IMG/VR virus record: IMGVR_UViG_3300020428_000061
Coordinates: 1-28,601 of that record
Origin: a virus
Reading direction: 5' to 3' (one strand)
Length of the DNA stretch: 28,601 nucleotides
Part shown: piece by piece, positions 14,509 to 20,793 of the stretch
Layout of the letters: every line of letters begins with the position of its first letter
Numbering within the stretch: the stretch's first letter is position 1
Translations under genes and position numbers: made by a program
Notes under the pieces: model-generated
What the model was told of the DNA's origin: nothing
Database searches by the model: none
The model's input: the letters and a program-made list of their open reading frames with translations, nothing else

Positions 14509-14637
14509 GTACGCACACAATCTGTGGTGCGCCAATATATTTCACAAATGCCTAATGTCCGGGAGACATACATTGGTTTTAAAGTAGACACACTGGATGT
14601 TTCATCTTGTGCTTCTGCAACAAAAACAAGGACTTAG
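14491..14637 (+). CDS. Small hypothetical protein (48 aa)
   Basis: GTG 14491 is preceded by GGAG (six-base spacing) and overlaps the previous gene by eight bases. The product begins MDSLLFVRTQSVVRQYI and continues with a protein-like mix (FKVDTLDVSSCAS), ending TKTRT. There is no membrane segment. The ribosome site lies in a terminator-like stem, suggesting controlled expression. No function is recognised; it is supported by its start context and composition only. Confidence 0.5.
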   Translation: MDSLLFVRTQSVVRQYISQMPNVRETYIGFKVDTLDVSSCASATKTRT

Positions 14638-14708
14638 TTTACCTAGTATTACTTTTCTCTAGGAATTTTAGGTTCACAAGGCGATTTCTGCCCCCTGTAC
14701 CCAAAAAA

Positions 14709-14761
14709 ATATCTCGATTTAAAAAAGCAGCTAAAGGTTGTTGTTGTTGTTGTTGAGATAT
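14709..14761 (+). repeat. (GTT)6 microsatellite inside an inverted repeat
   Basis: GTT is repeated six times at 14737-14754. It lies between ATATCTC (14709-14715) and its exact complement GAGATAT (14755-14761). The 14638-14804 stretch holds no other gene; it also contains a CCTAG/CTAGG stem (about 14642-14663). The repeat lies just upstream of the methyltransferase and could alter spacing of a control signal if it varies in number. Confidence 0.65.
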
Positions 14762-14804
14762 CGGAGTGGTGAGTGGGCATCTCAGAAAAAATAAAAATAG
14801 GAAG

Positions 14805-16130
14805 ATGGAGCAAATGATAAATGACTTGGATAATACCGAAAACACTATTAACCACATATCCCTCTGTACTGGATACGAAGGGATTGGGATTGGACTTAGA
14901 AGAGTTTTCCCAAACTTGCGAGAAATCGCTTACGTTGAGAGGGAAGGATATGCCACAGCGCTCTTGGCAAAGAAAATGGAAACAGGAGAGTTGGCTCCAG
15001 CGCCTATCCACACGGATGTTAAAACCTTCCCATACGGAAGATTTCTTGGACAAGTGGGTATCCTCTCAGGAGGATTTCCATGCCAACCATTTAGCAGTGC
15101 CGGTGAACGACAATCAACCCAGGACCCTCGACACTTATTCCCCTTCATCCTCGAAGGAATTAAACAGTGTAGACCAGAGCTTGTCTTCCTCGAAAATGTC
15201 GACGGCATCATCTCCTCAAAAACAGGAGATGGAGAAAGTGTTCTCAAATATGTCCTCAGAAGCTTGGAAGAAGTGGATTACACAGCAACGGCAGGAGTAT
15301 TCTCAGCGGTTGAAGTCGGCGCACCTCACCAGAGAAAAAGAGTTTACATCCTGGCCTACTCCAACAGTTGCCGAAGCAGGAAAGATTGGAAAAACTCCAT
15401 ATGGTCAGAAGGGCTTGAGCAATCATCCACAAGTGATTGGAGAAGTAATAACCAGACCGAAGATGAACAAGAGCCGAAAGGGCGAGAAGATGAATTGGCC
15501 AACACCGACGGCTGGAATGATAAAGCAAGACGTGGGCGACCAAGGACAATATGCTCAGAGAGTTCAGGACAACGGTCATCAAGTGATGTTGCCCTCAGCA
15601 GTGAAGTTGAGCAATTGGCCAACTCCTCAAGTATCGGACATGAATGGAGCAGCCAATCCAAACAGGGAAGCTCACCGAAGACAACTCAGAGACGTAGAGA
15701 CTGGCTTTGGCCAAGTCGCCCCAATGAACGACAACACTCCTGGGAAGCACCAAGAGTCATCTTGGCTAACACCACGAGTAGTGGAAATAGAAGAGAGCCG
15801 GGAGAGCTGGTTGAAGAGAAACAAGAAGTACGGCAGGAGCAAAGGTCACTCCAACCTGACAATGCAAGTCAAGGAGAACACTTGGCCAACTCCACAAGTT
15901 CATCTAGCGAAGGAGACGAACTCTCCAGCGGAATACAATCGCAAGACCAAGTCAATGATTGCAGTAGCAACCAAACAACCCAACCACAATCTCAAACTCA
16001 ACCCAGAGTGGGTGGAGCAACTCATGGGATTAGACATAGGGTGGACAGACTTAGGCTTTTGGGCAACGGAGTTGTCCCAGCCACAGCCGAAAAAGCATTC
16101 AGAGTTCTTGCTAACAGGCTAATGAAATAA
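14805..16130 (+). CDS. C5-cytosine DNA methyltransferase
   Basis: It methylates cytosine in DNA, probably protecting phage DNA from restriction. Motifs in order: I (LCTGYEGIGIGLRR, SAM binding), II-like YVERE, IV GGFPCQPFSSAG with catalytic Cys93, VI FLENVDG near residue 130, VIII GAPHQRKRVYIL, and finally IX/X RLRLLGNGVVPATA. Between VIII and IX lies about 220 residues of Ser/Glu/Arg-rich sequence with repeated LAN(S/T) words instead of a normal target-recognition domain. That region is read in a second frame by the nested gene. ATG 14805 is chosen; GTG 14766 and ATG 14814 are alternatives. The gene is clearly richer in G+C than its neighbours. Confidence 0.92.
   Translation: MEQMINDLDNTENTINHISLCTGYEGIGIGLRRVFPNLREIAYVEREGYATALLAKKMETGELAPAPIHTDVKTFPYGRFLGQVGILSGGFPCQPFSSAGERQSTQDPRHLFPFILEGIKQCRPELVFLENVDGIISSKTGDGESVLKYVLRSLEEVDYTATAGVFSAVEVGAPHQRKRVYILAYSNSCRSRKDWKNSIWSEGLEQSSTSDWRSNNQTEDEQEPKGREDELANTDGWNDKARRGRPRTICSESSGQRSSSDVALSSEVEQLANSSSIGHEWSSQSKQGSSPKTTQRRRDWLWPSRPNERQHSWEAPRVILANTTSSGNRREPGELVEEKQEVRQEQRSLQPDNASQGEHLANSTSSSSEGDELSSGIQSQDQVNDCSSNQTTQPQSQTQPRVGGATHGIRHRVDRLRLLGNGVVPATAEKAFRVLANRLMK
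14821..16122 (+). CDS. Nested +1-frame gene inside the methyltransferase (433 codons, WPTP-motif protein)
   Basis: The frame runs 433 codons without a stop, entirely inside the methyltransferase gene. GGAG ends ten bases before its ATG. Five WPTP/WLTP motifs start at 15352, 15496, 15616, 15763 and 15883; each is the shifted reading of LAYS/LANS/LANT in the methyltransferase. It also contains RQEYSQRLKSAHLTRE and, near the end, LNPEWVEQLMGL followed by GWTDLG. Such WPTP and LNP-WVE-LMG phrases are familiar to me from phage proteins linked to C5 methyltransferases. The function is unknown; a role with the methyltransferase is likely. Confidence 0.6.
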   Translation: MTWIIPKTLLTTYPSVLDTKGLGLDLEEFSQTCEKSLTLRGKDMPQRSWQRKWKQESWLQRLSTRMLKPSHTEDFLDKWVSSQEDFHANHLAVPVNDNQPRTLDTYSPSSSKELNSVDQSLSSSKMSTASSPQKQEMEKVFSNMSSEAWKKWITQQRQEYSQRLKSAHLTREKEFTSWPTPTVAEAGKIGKTPYGQKGLSNHPQVIGEVITRPKMNKSRKGEKMNWPTPTAGMIKQDVGDQGQYAQRVQDNGHQVMLPSAVKLSNWPTPQVSDMNGAANPNREAHRRQLRDVETGFGQVAPMNDNTPGKHQESSWLTPRVVEIEESRESWLKRNKKYGRSKGHSNLTMQVKENTWPTPQVHLAKETNSPAEYNRKTKSMIAVATKQPNHNLKLNPEWVEQLMGLDIGWTDLGFWATELSQPQPKKHSEFLLTG

Positions 16131-16147
16131 ACATAAGGTAAAATAAT

Positions 16148-16912
16148 ATGGCATTAGAAAGTGCGACGTATATAAGTGATTTAAACACCAGTAACCCAAC
16201 AAGTACTGACGTTTTATCACAGGCAGATGACCATTTAAGATTAATAAAAGCAGCTATAAAAACTACTTTTCCAAATATCAACGGTGCAGTCACAGCTACA
16301 CCAGCTGCTCTCAATGCAGCCACTAGTTTTGATATGCCAAGTGGTTCTATAATTGTGTACGCTGGCTCGTCTGCACCAACAGGATTTTTATTCTGTGATG
16401 GTAGTGCAGTTTCAAGGTCTACTTATTCAGCCTTATTTGGAATTATCTCAACATCTTATGGTGTGGGTGACGGCTCAAGTACATTTAACCTACCAGACAT
16501 AAGAGGTAGGGTTGTCGCAGGGAAAGAAGCTTCTGCGAGTTTGCTTACTTCAGCAGTAGGTGGTCTTAATGGTAATACATTAGGAAATACTGGTGGCGCA
16601 CAAGGTGTAACTTTGACCTCAGCCCAATCTGGTTTACCAGCTCACAACCACTCACTCACAATGAATTCACATACGCACTCATTCACTTCACCACCACACT
16701 CACATACAGTCACTGGTGTAATTGGAAGTGGATTAGGTGCTGGTGTTGTAGCTGGTGGTGGAACAGTAACTACAAGTTCAGTAGCAGTAACTGGAACAAA
16801 CTCAACTGTAACAACTACTGGTACAATTGGAAATAACTCAGCTGCAAATGCTAGTTCAGCACATACAAACGTACAGCCTACAATTATTCTTAATTACTGT
16901 ATAAAGACATAA
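16148..16912 (+). CDS. Phage tail collar-domain protein (fibre or receptor-binding)
   Basis: Residues 62-125 (SGSIIVYAGSSAPTGFLFCD, then STFNLPDIRGRVV) are a typical phage tail collar domain, found in short tail fibres and adhesins. A histidine-rich stretch follows (AHNHSL, SHTHSF, PHSHTV), as in T4 short-tail-fibre-type proteins, where HxH motifs bind metal in the trimer. The C-terminal half is Gly/Thr/Ser-rich and ends VQPTIILNYCIKT, a standard ending of this family. The N-terminus (about 60 residues) probably attaches to the virion. It opens the virion gene block and is likely to bind the host surface. Confidence 0.88.
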   Translation: MALESATYISDLNTSNPTSTDVLSQADDHLRLIKAAIKTTFPNINGAVTATPAALNAATSFDMPSGSIIVYAGSSAPTGFLFCDGSAVSRSTYSALFGIISTSYGVGDGSSTFNLPDIRGRVVAGKEASASLLTSAVGGLNGNTLGNTGGAQGVTLTSAQSGLPAHNHSLTMNSHTHSFTSPPHSHTVTGVIGSGLGAGVVAGGGTVTTSSVAVTGTNSTVTTTGTIGNNSAANASSAHTNVQPTIILNYCIKT

Positions 16913-16916
16913 AACA

Positions 16917-18557
16917 ATGCCAAATATTCAAGTAAGAAATCTTGGACAATATGGTGCTGTTCCAGATGCAAGTCCGTGGGATTTACCAGTCAATGCATTT
17001 GATGTTGCAATCAATTCTAGGTTTGATGAAAACAAACTTAAAAGGTCTATTTCATTTAAATCTTTAGGCACAACTACCACAGCAGATGTTGGAAGATTTA
17101 TAATTAGTGGAACAGCTGCTTCAGGCTTTGACAGTATAATAATTGCAAGTACAGATTACGATTTATATTTATATTCACCATCAAATAATACATATACTCA
17201 AAAGCTCACCGGGGGAGGTTCTTACAATAGTAATGAACAATATACCGGGATTGTTTTTGATGGCGGATTTTACCTAACTCGACCAGACAGAGTTCCACAA
17301 TATCTATCATTAACTTCAGGTGGTAACTTTGCTAATCTAACACATTGGGATGCAAACCACAGATGTCGGGTTCTAAGGTCATTTAATAGTTTTCTTATTG
17401 CTCTCAATATTACAAAAAGTTCAAACACTTTTCCTACAATGGTTAAGTGGTCTGACAGCAAAGTTGACCTAGTCAATCCAGACTGGGACACAACAAATAC
17501 AAATTTACTAGCTGGTGAAAATACAATTGCAGATATGCCATCTGAGATAGTAGATGGTAGGCAGCTAAGAAATGCATTCTTTATCTATTCAAGAGACCAG
17601 GTTTACAGAATGGATTTCATTGGTGGCAATAGCATTTTTAGTTTTAAAAAAGTTTTTGATGGAAGTGGTCTAATAGGTTCAAATTGTGTAATTGCAGCTG
17701 AAAACAAACATTATTGTTTTGGACTAGATGATATCTATGTCCATGATGGAGTTCAGAAAAAGTCTATTGCAGATGAACGTGTAAGAAATTTTATCTTTGA
17801 TGGCATCAATACTAGTGACAATAGTGGAGAAGTATCAAAGGCATTTTTTGTAACTTATAATGCCGTCGCTAAAGAAGTTCTATTTTGTTACACCTCAGGT
17901 GATGCTTTTGTACCTAGTGACTTATCAGGAACTGCAAGATGCAATAGAGCAGCTGTATATAATATAATGAATAATACTTGGGCTTTTATAGATTTGCCTA
18001 ATGTTTCTTCAGCTACAGCAGCAAGTTTAAATTTAGCTGTTGCTACATATGACAATCAAACACAGACATATGATAATGCAGGTTTTACTTATGCTTCTCA
18101 AGATGCCCAGGACTTTGTACGAAGGTCTATTTTTGTTACCGAAGCTCACGGCTCAGGAACTCATGCTATTAAAGAGGTTTGTGTCCTTGATAATTTGGAT
18201 AGTGGTAGCATTGCAAAACCAGCTACATCAAGAGTACTTAATGCGTCGTTTGCAAGGCGGCTACAAATCGATTTGGATGAGCAGGGAACACCACTTTCAG
18301 GATACAAAAATATCCGAAACATATATCCCCAAGCTACCATCACAACAGGCGCACTTACTTTTAACTTAAGTGCTAGTGATATCCCAACAGATACATTTTC
18401 AACTAGTCTAACTAAAACATTTACACCATCTACAGATTACAAAATGGATACAAGATTAGCCGGGAGATATTTGAATTATGAGGTAAGGGAAACCAATGGA
18501 AAAGACTACAGCTTAAGTGGTTTTGACATGGATATTATTACAACAGGAAGAAGATAA
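16917..18557 (+). CDS. Large tail or DNA-stabilisation protein, beta-propeller-like
   Basis: The 546-aa product is strand-rich throughout, with repeated units of about 50 residues containing aromatic-Asp turns (YSRDQVYRMDF, HYCFGLDDIYVHDGVQ, AVYNIMNNTWAFIDLP). This suggests a beta-propeller such as P22 gp10-type packaged-DNA stabilisation or tail-hub proteins, but I cannot confirm the family. The N-terminus (PNIQVRNLGQYGAVPDASPW) has a short arm that may bind neighbours. No signal peptide. It follows the collar gene by four bases and ends in TAATG with the next small gene, so the three are probably cotranslated. Confidence 0.65.
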   Translation: MPNIQVRNLGQYGAVPDASPWDLPVNAFDVAINSRFDENKLKRSISFKSLGTTTTADVGRFIISGTAASGFDSIIIASTDYDLYLYSPSNNTYTQKLTGGGSYNSNEQYTGIVFDGGFYLTRPDRVPQYLSLTSGGNFANLTHWDANHRCRVLRSFNSFLIALNITKSSNTFPTMVKWSDSKVDLVNPDWDTTNTNLLAGENTIADMPSEIVDGRQLRNAFFIYSRDQVYRMDFIGGNSIFSFKKVFDGSGLIGSNCVIAAENKHYCFGLDDIYVHDGVQKKSIADERVRNFIFDGINTSDNSGEVSKAFFVTYNAVAKEVLFCYTSGDAFVPSDLSGTARCNRAAVYNIMNNTWAFIDLPNVSSATAASLNLAVATYDNQTQTYDNAGFTYASQDAQDFVRRSIFVTEAHGSGTHAIKEVCVLDNLDSGSIAKPATSRVLNASFARRLQIDLDEQGTPLSGYKNIRNIYPQATITTGALTFNLSASDIPTDTFSTSLTKTFTPSTDYKMDTRLAGRYLNYEVRETNGKDYSLSGFDMDIITTGRR

Positions 18558-18733
18558 TGGCAGAACCAACAAGTCAGGATGTTGATGTTTTTGTACGAAC
18601 ACCAAGACCAAACTTTGATGAAAGCCTTGTCTATTATTTAGATGAGCAATTACAGCAAATAGAAACTGCTATAACAAATTTAAAAGAAGCTATTAAGACT
18701 GCTGAAGACAGACTTACAGCAGGAGGATTATAA
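18557..18733 (+). CDS. Small helical protein (58 aa)
   Basis: ATG 18557 overlaps the previous stop (TAATG). The product starts with a polar arm (MAEPTSQDVDVFVRTPRPNF) and then forms one long helix with heptad-like spacing (LDEQLQQIETAITNLKEAI...AEDRL), suggesting a small coiled coil, and ends with Gly-Gly-Leu. Its place among virion genes suggests a structural or assembly role. It is below usual length limits but well supported by tight gene packing. Confidence 0.75.
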   Translation: MAEPTSQDVDVFVRTPRPNFDESLVYYLDEQLQQIETAITNLKEAIKTAEDRLTAGGL

Positions 18734-18736
18734 AAT

Positions 18737-19768
18737 ATGTGGCCACAATTAATCGGAGCTGCTATAGGTGCTGGTTCAAGTTACCTACAAGCTAAAAGCC
18801 AAAAGAAAGCTGCCCAACAAGCACTTGATGCACAAATGGCAGGTTTTAATCTTGCTAGTCCATATATGGGATTTGGATTTGGACAAGGTCAAAATGCACT
18901 TCAAAATGCTTTAGCTGGTGGTTTATATCAAGGTGAAACAATAGCAGGTTTAGACCCATCTCAAACTGGTGCATATAATCTAATTAATCAGCAAGTTGGC
19001 AATAATACAGGTGTAGGAACACTAGCTTCACAAGCAGGACAAAACCTTTTAAATGCAGGTATGGGTGTTGGTGCAAACGCACAAAACATATTTAATATGG
19101 CTAACCCAACTAATACACTGCAAACAGCAAATATGTATGCATCATCAAATCCATTCATAAATGACGCCGTTGATGCAGGAATGCTGAGTGCAAGAAGACA
19201 GTTAAATGAAGTGAACATTCCACAAACTCGTCTTGAAGCTGCTAGGACTGGTAATCCAAGGTCTACACGGACAGCAATGAAAGAAGCAATCTTTGAAAGA
19301 GGTGTGGGTGAAAAGGCACAAGCATTGGATGCCCAACTTAGACAAGGTGCTTTTAATACAGGATTAGGTCAAGCTAACCAGGATATTAGAAATGCACTAT
19401 CTGCCAATGCAGGTTTAAGAAGTGGATTATCACAAGGACAAAACTTATTAGGTTTTGGTCAAGGCTTTGGATTTAAACAAGCAGATGCTTTGAGTAAAGC
19501 AGGTGGCATGATGCAAGGTCAGGAACAGAAAGTCTTAGATGACGCTCAAAAGCAATTTTATATGGGACAAGACAGACCACTTAATCTGATAGGAACATAT
19601 TTAGCAATGATTAATGGAGGTAGATTACCTCAAGGTGGCGTTCCAAGAGATTACATGAATTACGCAAGTCAAAATCCTATGCTTTCAGCTGTTCAAGGTG
19701 GCTTTGGTGGAGCGCAAATGGGTCAGGGATTTTCTAATTACTTTAACCCATTTCAATATGGAATTTAA
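18737..19768 (+). CDS. Putative ejection (internal virion) protein A (343 aa)
   Basis: The N-terminus WPQLIGAAIGAGSSYLQAKSQKKAA is a short hydrophobic segment followed by a basic helix, a pattern common in podovirus DNA-transfer proteins. The rest is rich in Gly, Ala, Gln and Asn with many GFGQG-like phrases and few charges, suited to a flexible protein that leaves the capsid with the DNA. It is the first of three consecutive genes of similar composition (343, 337, 850 aa), parallel to the three internal proteins of T7 or P22. Family membership is inferred from composition and position. Confidence 0.65.
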   Translation: MWPQLIGAAIGAGSSYLQAKSQKKAAQQALDAQMAGFNLASPYMGFGFGQGQNALQNALAGGLYQGETIAGLDPSQTGAYNLINQQVGNNTGVGTLASQAGQNLLNAGMGVGANAQNIFNMANPTNTLQTANMYASSNPFINDAVDAGMLSARRQLNEVNIPQTRLEAARTGNPRSTRTAMKEAIFERGVGEKAQALDAQLRQGAFNTGLGQANQDIRNALSANAGLRSGLSQGQNLLGFGQGFGFKQADALSKAGGMMQGQEQKVLDDAQKQFYMGQDRPLNLIGTYLAMINGGRLPQGGVPRDYMNYASQNPMLSAVQGGFGGAQMGQGFSNYFNPFQYGI

Positions 19769-19771
19769 TAT

Positions 19772-20785
19772 ATGAGTATCTTACAGCAACTAATGCAAAA
19801 CCCTAGAGGTATGAGATTAATTGATAATGATGGGATGTTATCTGTTGGAAATATAGAACCTAATAGTGGTGCTATTCAATTATCAGGTGGCAAGAAAGTT
19901 AATATGGTCAATCCCTCTGCAGTCCTTATGGAAGGTGGAGAAGGTGGAGCAACTCTAAAAGGTCAAGCGGGATTTGTTGGTACGAATACTGGTTCAGACC
20001 AAAATAGAAAAAAAGCCAGTCTATTTGATAAATTTAAAAGTTTACCACCAGATGTTTTGATGAGAGCTGGTGGTGCAATGCTAGGAGCTGACGATTTTAC
20101 ATCTGGTATGCAGGCAGCTGGAAATCAATATGCTGATTATTTTAAGACACAAACTCCACAAGCAAAGTTGGATAGAGCTTTAGATATTTATGATAGAGTT
20201 AATAAAATTAATAAACTTAATAGAGATGCTAGTAAAAAGGTAAATGACCAACAACAGCTTATTGCAAACTTCACAAGTGTTGGAAATCAATTCACTAAAA
20301 TGTCTGACCTTCTTAATGCAAACCCTAGTTCAGTTGGATTAGGTTTAGCTACAATATTAAGAGATGCTACTGGGATAGATATAGCAGGTTTTGGAGACGA
20401 CCCAAAAGCTGGAATTAGAAGTCAGTTACAAACACTAAAAATTAGTGAGCAGCTTCTAAATGCAGCTAAAACTAAAGGTGCTATCTCCAATGCTGAGATG
20501 ACAATATTTGCATCTGACCAACCTAAATTCTCATATAGTAATGAACAATGGCAAGTATGGTTAAGAGCAAGACAACAAGCCATTAATGATATCTTAAGAA
20601 GATTAGATGCAGGTGAGGTTGTAGCAATAAGTGACAGACCTTCTGATGAAGCAATCAAAAACTTAGTAAAACAAGAAGATAGTTGGATAGATAGCTTAAC
20701 AGGTGGTCTATTTAAAGGCTCATCAAAACCAACAGTCAATATTCAAGAATTTAATGATGCTGATGCAGTATTAGGCATCCAATAG
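19772..20785 (+). CDS. Putative ejection (internal virion) protein B (337 aa)
   Basis: The product opens MSILQQLMQNPRGMRLIDND, then a Gly-rich part and the segment LMRAGGAMLGADDFTSGMQA near residue 95, a phrase I associate with phage internal virion proteins. That same segment recurs in the early lipoprotein at 888. The central region (residues 130-290) is helical (LDRALDIYDRVNKINKLNRD, LKISEQLLNAAKTKG). No membrane segment is evident. It sits between the two other ejection candidates with three- and eight-base gaps. Confidence 0.65.
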   Translation: MSILQQLMQNPRGMRLIDNDGMLSVGNIEPNSGAIQLSGGKKVNMVNPSAVLMEGGEGGATLKGQAGFVGTNTGSDQNRKKASLFDKFKSLPPDVLMRAGGAMLGADDFTSGMQAAGNQYADYFKTQTPQAKLDRALDIYDRVNKINKLNRDASKKVNDQQQLIANFTSVGNQFTKMSDLLNANPSSVGLGLATILRDATGIDIAGFGDDPKAGIRSQLQTLKISEQLLNAAKTKGAISNAEMTIFASDQPKFSYSNEQWQVWLRARQQAINDILRRLDAGEVVAISDRPSDEAIKNLVKQEDSWIDSLTGGLFKGSSKPTVNIQEFNDADAVLGIQ

Positions 20786-20793
20786 GAAATAAT

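Noticed and set aside
14649-15661. Reverse-strand open frames opposite the methyltransferase
   Set aside because: They arise from the stop-poor, GC-richer dual-coding region, lack start signals, and run against the uniform + orientation.
14805-16130. Methyltransferase as a frameshifted pseudogene, with the +1 frame as its broken half
   Set aside because: Both frames are complete from start to stop, and the methyltransferase frame carries every catalytic motif including the terminal one. A single frameshift cannot produce two full-length frames.
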